From: an uncultured Helicobacter sp.
GTDB taxonomy: Bacteria > Campylobacterota > Campylobacteria > Campylobacterales > Helicobacteraceae
Length of the DNA stretch: 64,000 nt
Direction of reading: 5' to 3'
NCBI GenBank assembly: GCA_949299115.1
Contig: CASFZH010000001.1
Span: 1-64,000, forward strand
The position numbers and the translations under genes were made by a program. The notes under the pieces are model-generated. The model searched no databases. It worked only from the letters and a program-made list of their open reading frames with translations, and was not told the DNA's origin. Positions 23,764-34,046 of this stretch are shown piece by piece. How positions within the stretch are numbered: the first letter of the stretch is position 1; each line of letters starts with the position of its first letter.

Positions 23764-26016
23764 ATGAATTATAAATATTATATTTTATGTTGGGTATCTT
23801 GTATATCCATGGTCTTAGCTGATACAATGGAGGACTCATCAACATCAAACGTTACCTCTAAAACGTTTGCTGGTCTCTATGGCACAAAGATATTAGATGC
23901 TATTGTTACCTCTGCTACTGGCTTTGATTTATCGCTCAAAGATGAAGCAAAGAATATCTATATATTTACCAAAGAGGACTTACAAAACAAAGGCTATCAG
24001 AGCTTAGAGCAAGCATTGCAATACCAACCTTTCATTACCTTTGTTGATTCTGGCTTTGGGAATCAATTAGATTTGCGTGGACAAGGAAGCGATGCAACTC
24101 GTGCTGTTAAAATTCTAGTCAATCGTGTACCTATAAATTTACTTGATACAAGTCATGGTGTCGCTCCCTATAATAATATAGATATAGAAGATATAGAATC
24201 TATTGAGGTAATCCCAGGTGGTGGAGCAGTCGTATATGGGAATGGCACAAGAGGAGGAGTCATCAATATCGTTACAAAAAAACCAAATAAAGATTTTTAT
24301 AGAGGCATACTAAAAATGACAAGTGGAGAACGTTTTGGATTACAAGGAGGGCAAGTAGCCTTAGCAGCAGGGAAAAAGGTGAATGATAATCTCTTTGTTC
24401 GTACTGATGTGAGTGCAAGTTATATTCCTGGTACTAGGAATACAAGTGGAACTCTTACGACTAATGCCAACACACAAGCTTTTTCTAATGATAATAATAC
24501 CAATGTGTATGCCTCTTTTCAGACTTTCTATCAAATCAATGAAAATCAAAAGCTAGATTTTAACATAAACTATTCGCATTTATGGACGAGCTATCCTTAT
24601 GCAAGGCTTTCCTTATCACAAGGTAAAGGTGGTCGTTATGAGCCAGATAGTGATACAGTAAAGACACAAACCGATGCTATGCAAACATCACTCAATTATA
24701 CTGCTAGATTTTCGGAATCTTTAAGTCTTGATGTATTAACATTCTATCAATTTAGCTGGCTACGATATACATATTATCAAAGAGGCACACCTGGTCAAAA
24801 TGGATTCATGAATTTTGGTGGTTCGGATTCTGGCTTTGAGAATCACGGTGGTGGAATAAACCTCAAACTTAAATATGATACACAACGCAATACCTTCATT
24901 GTGGGATTGGACAATATTTTAGAATATTCTAATAGAGTTAATTTCTTGAATCATATTGTAAATAACTTTATATCATACACTAGCGACATTGAAAATACTG
25001 CTACAAAACTTTCAAATTCACTGTATGTTTTTAACAATTATAAGTTTAGTGATAAGTTTGAGTTAGGAGCTGGAGCAAGGATAGAGTACTCTCACTATTG
25101 GACTGCAAATATTCAAGAGTTTTTATTTTCGATGCCCAATTTTAATGGTTTTGATAACTTCCATGATCGCACCTATCGTTTAGGTTATGCTGCAGAATTG
25201 ACACCAAACTATAAATATAGTGATACGGGGAATGTGTATGTCAAAGCCGAGCTAGGCTTTATTAGCCCTAGTGCGTATCAGATGATAAATGCTGACCCAA
25301 ATAGTAGTGCCAATAATGGCAATAATATTTGTAATGTTGGAATGCAATATTTATGTCGAGCTACAACCAATAGTGTAGAGCCCGAGCAATACCTCACAGG
25401 AGAGATAGGCTGGAAAGATGAGTTTGATTGGAGCTATGTCTCTGCAACACTCTTTTATACTCATACTTTTAATGAAATCTTTGTCAATAATATCACACAT
25501 GGCACAGCCTATACATATAGCAATCTTGGACAAACGCAGAGGCTTGGACTAGAGATTCTAGCAAGGCAGAGCTTTGGAGAGACAGACTGGCTACGATTAA
25601 CAGAGAGTATCGCACCTCTTTATACCAATGTCTTGCAAACAAATGGCGTTAATGATTCCCTAAGAGGCAATATTGTTCCCTATGTCCCTTGGCTCAAAGC
25701 AACATTAAATATTGAAGTTGATATTTTTAAAAAAGATGCGACTTTTTTAACTCTATTTTTAAATAATGCGTATTTTTCACAGACCATAGCCCTTGGCGGG
25801 AGTGGTTCAGAGACGGATTATAATATAATTTCACTTATGAATGAAAAAGGATATGTGCTAACTGATATTGGCTTGAATTATGGTATTAAAGCCTTTAAAT
25901 TGAATGTAGGGGTAAGGAATATCTTTGATTCGTGGTATGCAACCTATCAAAAAGGCGATACCTATTATCCGGGTATGGGGAGAAGCTATTATGCAGAGTT
26001 ACGATATAGTTTTTAA
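23764..26016 (+). CDS. TonB-dependent outer-membrane receptor
   Basis: This 750-residue protein has a signal peptide (cleavage near residue 19, MVLAD), a plug domain (about 45-175: KDEAKNIYIFTKEDL, LDLRGQGSDATRAVKILVNRVP, IEVIPGGGAVVYGNGTRGGV) and a 22-strand-type barrel ending YYAELRYSF with the terminal Phe needed for outer-membrane assembly. Such receptors import ferric siderophores, haem, or other scarce ligands using TonB energy. The substrate cannot be told from sequence; the plug resembles ferric-enterobactin/FrpB-type receptors. It stands alone with non-coding DNA on both sides; no transport partner is adjacent. Confidence 0.9.
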   Translation: MNYKYYILCWVSCISMVLADTMEDSSTSNVTSKTFAGLYGTKILDAIVTSATGFDLSLKDEAKNIYIFTKEDLQNKGYQSLEQALQYQPFITFVDSGFGNQLDLRGQGSDATRAVKILVNRVPINLLDTSHGVAPYNNIDIEDIESIEVIPGGGAVVYGNGTRGGVINIVTKKPNKDFYRGILKMTSGERFGLQGGQVALAAGKKVNDNLFVRTDVSASYIPGTRNTSGTLTTNANTQAFSNDNNTNVYASFQTFYQINENQKLDFNINYSHLWTSYPYARLSLSQGKGGRYEPDSDTVKTQTDAMQTSLNYTARFSESLSLDVLTFYQFSWLRYTYYQRGTPGQNGFMNFGGSDSGFENHGGGINLKLKYDTQRNTFIVGLDNILEYSNRVNFLNHIVNNFISYTSDIENTATKLSNSLYVFNNYKFSDKFELGAGARIEYSHYWTANIQEFLFSMPNFNGFDNFHDRTYRLGYAAELTPNYKYSDTGNVYVKAELGFISPSAYQMINADPNSSANNGNNICNVGMQYLCRATTNSVEPEQYLTGEIGWKDEFDWSYVSATLFYTHTFNEIFVNNITHGTAYTYSNLGQTQRLGLEILARQSFGETDWLRLTESIAPLYTNVLQTNGVNDSLRGNIVPYVPWLKATLNIEVDIFKKDATFLTLFLNNAYFSQTIALGGSGSETDYNIISLMNEKGYVLTDIGLNYGIKAFKLNVGVRNIFDSWYATYQKGDTYYPGMGRSYYAELRYSF

Positions 26017-28089
26017 TGTCAAAATGATATGAATCTTAATAGCATAAAAAACACAACAAACACAAGAATCTATCCTTATAGACTTTTGTTGGAAGATTCA
26101 AAGTGATGTGCTTCAAAATGATTCCAATATTATAACAACACTTATTATAAAAACACTGCAATGCGGCATTAAAGAATTAGTATAGTATTATTTTCCTCTC
26201 AATCACTTTATAGACTAGTGTAGCAAGATATAGCATTCTGCCTACCGCTTTCCAAGTTTGCCTTAAGACACCTACATGATTTATTGTCAGAGCAACATTA
26301 AGTTCGTATTGTAGCCTCTGTGCCAAAATCTAAGCAATTCTTTATCTGAATATTTAGAGAATCAGTATCAAATTAAGCTTACCGCTTGATTCTACTTTTC
26401 TTGATTCTACTTATCTTGGTTAAAAGACTCTATTTGTAAGGATAATTTTTACCTCATCATAACATCGCATTTTATAAGTCGTTCAAGCAATGCCGCACTT
26501 GGATTATTCACACAAAATAGCCCTATACCATAGCGATGGACTGTCTTATAGATTATTGTAATGGAGTCTACAAAATGCCTTGTACTCTATGGCATTTTCT
26601 GATATTCCATGAATCAAGATTGCTTTTAAAAAATTTCGCACAAAACATTTCAGCAACATTTTTGCTTTAGACTTCTATCTACTTAAATTGGCATTAAGAG
26701 ATTCTAATGATTCTCAAACACCGCAAAAGTGAAAACTTTTGCAACATTCCATGACTCAAATCCACATTAAAGTCTTTAAGTCTCAAGTCTAGGTCTTTCA
26801 AAAAGATAGCTCATATCAGTATCCCCATTGCTCTATGCTACTACAATTTTCTCTCACTATCTACCACTTGTTGTCCATCAATGAAGAATTATATAAGAAT
26901 AATCTATAAAAAGAAGAGAGATTTTTGATAGCTTGGAATCAAACTGTCCTAGATTTACCCTTGGATTCACTCTTGGATTCACCCTTGCTTATCTCACATC
27001 ATATCTTTAACCAAACAGCTAAACAAGATGCAGGAATATTATAAACTTTAGTTAAAGTCCCCTTATAACACAATACAGAATCTTACAGGGAAAATTCTAT
27101 GCTTTTGTCTTTAATAGAGATTCTGTAATTTCATAGAGAAATAGTGGGGATTTTCGATTTTGCATTGTGTAGATTCTATACCTTCTTAATGCCATATTAC
27201 CCAATATTGTATTGTGAATACTATGTTTAATACATTAAACTTAACACTATATCTAATAGTGTATTGAATACATGAACTTCATACAAGCCTAACACTATAA
27301 TACAAACCTCAATATTTTTAATATTTTGAAACATTCTATTTGTGGAATCGTTTTTGGGGTTTTAACCTCTGCCCTGCCTATTCTTAAAAACGGAGGATAC
27401 AAATAGGTAAATTGGATTGAGATTCTACAATAACTCAATTATATGTAAGTAAGTGTCTATGATATATAAAAGCCCCAATCAATGTATAAATCTACCATAC
27501 CCAAGCATAAGCACCCAATTTTACCTTTTAACAAGCATCATCTCCAATGAATCAATGTTATGCTGCATAGACTAAAACTCTCAATTTTTACATAGATTAC
27601 AAGTTTAGTGTGATAAAAATCATAGAAACCTATTAAACAACAAAAGAATGGAGATTCTAAGATTTTCATAGCAATAAAAACACATTATCATTGCTACACC
27701 TCTGCGATGATTCTACAAGATTCTTAAACTTACATGTAAATTCTGCATATATGGCAATGATAGAGGAAATTGATGTGATTATTGTAAGATAAAAATTAAA
27801 AATATTTACGAATCTATAATATGCACAAATGCAAGACTCTAAACGGTGTATTGAGACACTTTAGATTCGCATTTTAAATATAACACATAGTGCTAAAATC
27901 TTCATTATTCACAGGCATTATATATTCAATAGAAACATAAAGAAATATTAGAATAATACAAAAAACTTTGCATAATTATAATATTTTGACATTATATTAT
28001 TACGATAGAGACTTTAGATTAATCGACCAAATTCCCTTGCAATAAGTCAGATATGCTGAACCCAGCCACATATCCTAATCGTTTGGCTA
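26017..28089. other. 2-kb stretch without intact genes
   Basis: No intact gene is supported. On the minus strand at 26449-26586 a 45-codon frame (YKTVHRYGIGLFCVNNPSAA and onward, ending CDVMMR) looks coding-like but has no start, so it is probably a remnant. The stretch is rich in AGATTCT words and short duplicated phrases. Confidence 0.5.
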
Positions 28090-28968
28090 CTAATCATGAG
28101 AATCTAATGCATTATTTGCTATATCCTTTATTGTGTTTTCGACGTTTTTAACCACCCAATTTGGTGTGCTAGCCCCAGCACTAATGCCACACACTTTTTT
28201 ATTAATAAACCATTCGCTTTGGATATCCTCTTCATTTTCCACTAAATAACTATCCTTACAATAATTTTGTGCAATATGAAAAAGCTGTTTTGTATTAGCG
28301 GAAGTTTTACCGCCAACAATAATCATAACATCAGATTTTTGACTTAGGGTCCTCGTTGCCTCTTGGTTTTCAAATGTGGCATTGCATATTGTGTTAAATA
28401 CACGGACTTCTGGACAATTCATAACAAGATACTGCACAATTTGGGTAAATTTTTGAATCTGCTTTGTAGTTTGCGAAATAACAGTAACTTTTTTTGGAAT
28501 CTTTTTTATTTGTTGTAATGATTCTAAATCTCCAATTACGAGAGGTTTTTTGATACTATAACTCATAACACTCTGTATTTCTGGGTGATTTTCATCACCA
28601 AATATAATAATATCATAACCTTCGTTACTCATCTCCTCAACAATTTTCTGGGGTTTTATCACAAATGGACAAGTGGCATCTGTGATTTCTATACCCTTTT
28701 GTTGTAAAATGGCAAAATTCTGCTTTGTGATTCCATGTGTACGTATAATAACACTTTTACTATCACCTAAATCCTTAATATCCTCTTGCACTCTTACTCC
28801 AAATGTTGTTTGTAGTCTTTGGATTTCAAGAGGATTGTGTATAAGTGGTCCTAAAGTAAGCGTATTGGGATTCTTTTTTGCTATTTTTTCTGTGATTTTG
28901 ATGGCTCTTTTCACGCCAAAACAGAAACCATATTTTTCCGCTAATAAAACTTCCACGTATTTCTCCAT
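28090..28968 (-). CDS. ispH: 4-hydroxy-3-methylbut-2-enyl diphosphate reductase
   Basis: This iron-sulfur enzyme makes IPP and DMAPP in the last step of the MEP isoprenoid pathway. Cluster cysteines are visible: C16 in YGFCFGVKRA, one in TDATCPF (about 100) and one in NTICNAT (about 196). Also seen are GPLIHNP, IRTHG, a HPE motif and GISAGASTP near the end. At 292 residues the length is normal. It diverges from the helicase at 29245. Confidence 0.95.
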   Translation of the reverse strand: MEKYVEVLLAEKYGFCFGVKRAIKITEKIAKKNPNTLTLGPLIHNPLEIQRLQTTFGVRVQEDIKDLGDSKSVIIRTHGITKQNFAILQQKGIEITDATCPFVIKPQKIVEEMSNEGYDIIIFGDENHPEIQSVMSYSIKKPLVIGDLESLQQIKKIPKKVTVISQTTKQIQKFTQIVQYLVMNCPEVRVFNTICNATFENQEATRTLSQKSDVMIIVGGKTSANTKQLFHIAQNYCKDSYLVENEEDIQSEWFINKKVCGISAGASTPNWVVKNVENTIKDIANNALDSHD

Positions 28969-29244
28969 GAATAGAAAATTGTATCTTATTGTATCTTATT
29001 TACAAAAATGGCAGCACAGTTTTATTGGTATTTTGTTAGAATCTAGCTTTAGAATACAACATGAGTTTTAGGTGGTAGCTATAAACATAATACAATAGAT
29101 TTTCTAAAATGATGGTATGTGACTAAAAAATAGCCCTTGTTATTTTGCTAGTGATAGATGTAAATTGATTAACGTATGAAAACTAATATTTTTCACAATA
29201 AAATGCTATAATATGCAATTTAAAAATTGCACAAAGAGTATTGT

Positions 29245-30795
29245 ATGAGCAAAAAAGATACAAAACAATCGCAAATGGCTAAAGCGATTTTAGACGATTC
29301 GGTAAAAGAATTTCAAGCTTTGGGGTTAAAAACAAAGGTGTTAATGGGTGTAAAAGATGCTGGTTTTAGTACACCTAGCCCTATTCAAGAAAAGGCTATT
29401 CCATTCATACTTGAGAGACGTGATGTCATAGCACAAGCACAAACAGGGACAGGTAAGACTGCGGCATTTGCTTTACCTATTATCAACAATTTGAACAATA
29501 ACGGCACTATTGAGGCTCTTATTGTTACTCCAACTCGTGAATTAGCAATGCAAATTAGTGATGAAATATTCAAATTAGGTAAATATTTGAAAACACGAAC
29601 AATTTGTGTATATGGCGGACAAAGTGTTAAAAAACAGCTAGAACTCATAGAACGAAAACCACAAGTCATGATAGGCACACCGGGTAGATTATTAGATCAT
29701 TTGAAAAATGAAAGATTAAAGAATTTTTGTCCCCAAATTGTAGTATTAGACGAAAGCGATGAGATGCTTGACATGGGATTCATCGATGATATAGAAGAAA
29801 TATTCCAATACATTCCAAATAATGCACAAACACTCCTTTTTTCAGCTACAATGCCCCAAAGAATTAAAGAATTAGCAGAAAGGATACTTTATAATCCCGT
29901 GCACATTAAAATTACACCAGATAATATTACAAATACTGATATTTCACAACGATATTATATTATCAATGAAAATGAACGTAATGAGGCTATGACACGTCTC
30001 ATTGATACAGAATCGCCTAGTAAAAGTATAGTTTTCACTAGAACAAAAAAAGAAGCCGATGAACTTAATAACTTCTTGGCTCATAAAGGCTATAAAAGTG
30101 TAGCATTGCATGGCGACATGGACCAAAAAATGCGTAGAGAATCTGTCAATGCCTTTAAAGATAAAAAAGCCACTATTATGGTAGCGACAGACGTGGCAGC
30201 AAGAGGACTTGATATTAATGATATTAGCCATGTATTTAATTACCATATTCCACTCAATATAGAATCTTACGTACATCGCATTGGCAGAACAGGGAGAGCT
30301 GGAAAAAAAGGAGTTGCTATAACTCTTGTTACACCACTAGAATATAGAGACTTAAAAAAAATTCAAAGTGAGACTAAGGCAAAACTAGAACTTTATGAAA
30401 TTCCAGGTGAAAGTGATGATAAAACTATTAGTGATATTTTCAATGCCAAAGTTTCTGATGATGCACTCAGTCTTTATGAGAGAATCAAAGATAAAGCCGA
30501 TGCGGCACAGTTAATATTACGTCTCTTGAGCCTACATATCAAATATAATGTTAAAATCGGATTAACAAAAGAAGAGGTGCAATATATACATCAACAAAAT
30601 GATGAAATCAAAGACCAAGAAAGCAAACGCACAAAAAAATCAGCCAAACAAAATAAAGCCTCTGCTATATCTAATAAATATTCTCATAATCAAGAAAAAT
30701 CACGCAAGAGAGGGAAAAACTCAAAAACACCATCTTCTCAAGAAAGAGCAAAACAACAAAAAATGCAAAGTCAACAAAAATATTATAAAGATTGA
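29245..30795 (+). CDS. DEAD-box RNA helicase
   Basis: ATP-dependent RNA unwinding enzyme with all core motifs: the Q-motif region (FSTPSPIQEKAIP), AQTGTGKT, PTRELA, the motif II LDESDEMLDMGF (DESD in place of the usual DEAD), SAT, TDVAARGLDI and HRIGRTGRAG. The C-terminal 100 residues are a Lys/Gln/Ser-rich basic tail for RNA binding. The start at ATG 29245 is preferred over a TTG at 29227. It probably serves in ribosome assembly or RNA decay. Confidence 0.93.
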   Translation: MSKKDTKQSQMAKAILDDSVKEFQALGLKTKVLMGVKDAGFSTPSPIQEKAIPFILERRDVIAQAQTGTGKTAAFALPIINNLNNNGTIEALIVTPTRELAMQISDEIFKLGKYLKTRTICVYGGQSVKKQLELIERKPQVMIGTPGRLLDHLKNERLKNFCPQIVVLDESDEMLDMGFIDDIEEIFQYIPNNAQTLLFSATMPQRIKELAERILYNPVHIKITPDNITNTDISQRYYIINENERNEAMTRLIDTESPSKSIVFTRTKKEADELNNFLAHKGYKSVALHGDMDQKMRRESVNAFKDKKATIMVATDVAARGLDINDISHVFNYHIPLNIESYVHRIGRTGRAGKKGVAITLVTPLEYRDLKKIQSETKAKLELYEIPGESDDKTISDIFNAKVSDDALSLYERIKDKADAAQLILRLLSLHIKYNVKIGLTKEEVQYIHQQNDEIKDQESKRTKKSAKQNKASAISNKYSHNQEKSRKRGKNSKTPSSQERAKQQKMQSQQKYYKD

Positions 30796-31701
30796 TAGAA
30801 ATAGCATAATAACACGATGCAATAATCAGTGTAAAATACTACGATTATGTAAAAATATGTAGCACAATATCAGACTATATATTTACTATAGACAATATAA
30901 TATCTGTTAAATATTGTATGCAATCAAAGTGGGATATATTGCTAGAAAATATTGTGTAGGTAGGAGTTTGGGATACATTTTTAGAATTATATGAAATCAA
31001 AGTTGGCATAAACTTTAGACAAAGTCTAAAGTTTCCTATATATTGTCTATTGTCTAAAAATTACTATACATTCCCATACAAATACTACACATATATAAGC
31101 ACATGACTTCAAGCTCGTTATAGGCATATAACACTTATTTCAAAGGTATTGACATATACATTCTCCCCATTCTCTATAATTATGACACAATATGTAAAAA
31201 GTATCTCAAAAATATCAAAGCTTTTTTATCTTAGCCATTTTGTATAAACAAGCATTTTACAGTGCAATTTCAAGGGTATTTAAACACCTTTGTGGTATAA
31301 GTATAAATCTTTGAATGTTTTTATAATTCATGCGAATCTTTTCCATAATTCCTCATATGATTTTTATGAATATCTACACACCGCTTTGTAAAACATATGC
31401 CAATGAGTTTGAGAATCTTATATTTTATTATAAACGAGAATGAAGTGATATTTATGTGATTATCCCAAAGTACCGTGATTTTTTATTATAATGTAATACA
31501 AAATTACTCTGATTTGCAAAAAAGTCTCATACTAACATTGAGAGATATGGATTTTAATAATCATGATTCTGGGTTACTCTTATAATATTGGTTATACCAT
31601 ATTGTTATTTCTGGATTTGGACAATAAATAAAAAATTATAAAAGCAATAGTATAAAACAATCATATATTAATTACAAAAGAAATATTTGCATTATCATTA
31701 A
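30796..31701. other. Non-coding stretch with one hairpin
   Basis: No gene is supported. A perfect 11-bp inverted repeat with a 3-base loop (31010-31034, AAACTTTAGAC and complement) lies about 215 bases after the helicase and may end its transcript, although no T run follows. TTGACA (31149) and TATAAT (31175) occur 20 bases apart, too wide for a normal promoter. Confidence 0.5.
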
Positions 31702-32430
31702 CTACTGCGATATAGTATCTTTATTATAGAGACTTTCTATAAGGGAAGATTGTTGTAGAAAAAAATAATGGTCTCCCTCTAACACATGGCTTTTAGCATG
31801 TGGCATCAGTCTGCATATTGTATGATATGATTCTAATGGGGTGGCAGTGTCATTTCTGCCCCAAAAGATTGTCGCTTTTTGCTGAAAACGTGCATACACA
31901 TCTTTAAAGTCTTCATTAACGACACATTTAAATACTTCATACATGATTGAATTGAGATTCCTAGCATCTTGTGCTTTTAAAAAATCTAAAGATATTGGGC
32001 TATATTTGAGAATCTTAGAGAGAAAAATTTTACATTTTATACCAAATGGTTTTGGCAGCAAGATTCCGGCACTGCTCAAAAGGATAATTTCGCGATTAAG
32101 CAGTAAGGCAATTTTGCCACCAAAACTATGCCCGACAATAATGCTATGTTCGCTAACGGCATTAATATGAATTTGTTGCAAAAAAAGCTCTATAATATTC
32201 GCATAATCATACGTATTCAGTAACATTGTATTGATACTTCCACCAAAACCCGGCAAATCAATATAAAGATGATTAAAATCATGAAAGCTTTTTTCAAAAG
32301 CCATTACCATAAGCTCTTTATTGCTACCCCAGCCATGCAGAAACACTATATTTTTTTGTGCATTATGATTAATGATTCGATAAGAAATTGTTACAATATT
32401 ATTGCGATATACAATATCTCTAATAGCCAT
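31702..32430 (-). CDS. Alpha/beta-hydrolase
   Basis: This 242-residue protein has the fold's landmarks: the oxyanion HGWGSNKE, YIDLPGFGGS, the nucleophile elbow VGHSFGGK, the acid in FWGRNDTATP and the catalytic His in EGDHYFF. It is in the size range of BioH/BioV-type carboxylesterases or 2-hydroxy-6-oxo-dienoate hydrolases; the substrate is unknown. It is divergent from greA by about 100 bases. Confidence 0.85.
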   Translation of the reverse strand: MAIRDIVYRNNIVTISYRIINHNAQKNIVFLHGWGSNKELMVMAFEKSFHDFNHLYIDLPGFGGSINTMLLNTYDYANIIELFLQQIHINAVSEHSIIVGHSFGGKIALLLNREIILLSSAGILLPKPFGIKCKIFLSKILKYSPISLDFLKAQDARNLNSIMYEVFKCVVNEDFKDVYARFQQKATIFWGRNDTATPLESYHTICRLMPHAKSHVLEGDHYFFLQQSSLIESLYNKDTISQ

Positions 32431-32533
32431 ATTATTCCTCAGGTTATTTTAAAAAGCTATTGTAATATAAAAACAAAATTTGTGGATATTTTTTGTATAA
32501 TATTGTATTTATTTTTGCGTTAAGGGAAATAGC

Positions 32534-33019
32534 ATGACCGAACCAATGAGTAAGTATGGCTTTAATAAATTATCTCAAGAATTAAAAAATCTTAAAGAAA
32601 CAGAAAGACCAAAGGTAGCAAAAGAAATCGATATAGCACGTGCACACGGTGATTTAAAAGAAAATGCTGAATATCATGCTGCAAAGGAAAAGCAGGCATT
32701 TATCGAATTTAAGATTAATGAATTAAGTAAAATGTTATCCAATGCCGAAGTAATCGACCCAGAGACTCTTGCCCATGATAAGGTGAGCTTTGGTAGCACT
32801 GTTACAATTTTAAATCTTAATACAGATAAAGAAAGTGTTTATACTATTGTTGGTACGACGGAAAGTGATCCATCAAAAGGGTTTATATCATTTAATTCCC
32901 CGCTTGCTAGCGGATTAATCGGCAAGGAAGAAGGCGAAGAAGTAACAATAAATCTTCCAGCGGGAGAAACTGACTTTGAGATTCTAAAGATTGAATATAA
33001 ACCTATTGTTTTTGAATAA
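32534..33019 (+). CDS. greA: Transcript cleavage factor GreA
   Basis: This protein rescues backtracked RNA polymerase by stimulating transcript cleavage. The 161 residues show the N-terminal coiled coil with the acidic tip GDLKENAEYHAAKEKQ and a C-terminal domain ending FISFNSPLASGLIGKEEGEE and EILKIEY. The gene is monocistronic with an AAGGGA site. Confidence 0.95.
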   Translation: MTEPMSKYGFNKLSQELKNLKETERPKVAKEIDIARAHGDLKENAEYHAAKEKQAFIEFKINELSKMLSNAEVIDPETLAHDKVSFGSTVTILNLNTDKESVYTIVGTTESDPSKGFISFNSPLASGLIGKEEGEEVTINLPAGETDFEILKIEYKPIVFE

Positions 33020-33389
33020 ATCCATTCTCTTATATTCACAGTATGCAATAACATTATAGCAAACAATCCCATGAAAGATTAGAAATATCATGAGAGACAA
33101 AAAGGAGCTTCTGATATATACGATTGCGTTGTTTGGAATCTCACTAATGAGGTAAATCAAGTTTTTATGCTCACGTTAAAATCAATAAAATTTTAAATAA
33201 CTAAGATTATACGTCTTACTAGTGGTCTAAGTAAAACATCTCAATTTCTGAAATCATATTGATGTAATTTTTATAAAATCTTATACTAATTTGTAAGTGA
33301 AAGTAAAAAGAATAACATAGTATTGTGATACCGTTTTATAATTTTTGGTGATAATAATACTAACTCTATTTTGATAATAAGGAATTTCT
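33020..33389. other. Intergenic stretch
   Basis: No RNA gene, repeat or convincing terminator was recognised between greA and the LysE-type gene. Confidence 0.5.
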
Positions 33390-34046
33390 TTGAATCTTGA
33401 TATATATCTCTATGGCTTTTTGCTCTCATTTTCACTCTTTGCAGCCATTGGAGCACAGAATATCTTTATTCTCAAACAAGGTATTATAAAAAATCACATC
33501 GTAGCAGTTTGTGTTGTGTGCTTCATGTGTGATGTAATGCTTATCTCACTTGGTGTATTTGGTGTGGCACAATTCTTTAGTCAAAATAGTTATTTGACTA
33601 TAACTCTTGGTGTACTTGGGAGCACCTTCGTATTAGGATATGGACTCGTAGCCCTCAAATCAGCATACAAAACAAAGGCATTGGGCAATATTGATATAGA
33701 TTCCAAAAAAACCTCACTACGTAGCATTATCATTCAAACACTTGCTATTACTTTGCTTAACCCTCATGTGTATTTAGATACAGTGGTTGTGATAGGAGCA
33801 TATTCACTCACGCTTGATTCTATGCAAAAAATAGGTTTTGCACTTGGGGCAATAAGTGCATCATTGGCATGGCTTTTGAGTTTAGGGTTCTTCACGCATA
33901 AGGCAAGCGTGTGGTTTAGAAATCCAAAGACTTGGGTCATCGTGGATATACTCACAGCTCTTATTATGTTTGCTATAGCCTATTGGCTTTTTAGTTTCAC
34001 ATTACAAGAGACAACAAAGGTTGGCAGTATCCCATCTATCTTTTGA
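33390..34046 (+). CDS. LysE/ArgO-family amino-acid exporter
   Basis: This inner-membrane exporter of basic or other amino acids has 218 residues and about six transmembrane helices. Signatures: FAAIGAQNIFILKQGI in the first loop and TLLNPHVYLDTVVVIG in the middle, the family's NPH motif. A TTG start is used, with an AAGGAA site 6 bases upstream. It is monocistronic. LysE and ArgO subtypes cannot be separated by eye. Confidence 0.88.
   Translation: MNLDIYLYGFLLSFSLFAAIGAQNIFILKQGIIKNHIVAVCVVCFMCDVMLISLGVFGVAQFFSQNSYLTITLGVLGSTFVLGYGLVALKSAYKTKALGNIDIDSKKTSLRSIIIQTLAITLLNPHVYLDTVVVIGAYSLTLDSMQKIGFALGAISASLAWLLSLGFFTHKASVWFRNPKTWVIVDILTALIMFAIAYWLFSFTLQETTKVGSIPSIF

Noticed and set aside
31149-31180. 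TTGACA and TATAAT as a promoter for a small RNA
   Set aside because: The spacing is 20 bases, too wide for a normal sigma-70 promoter, and no terminator or structured RNA follows closely.
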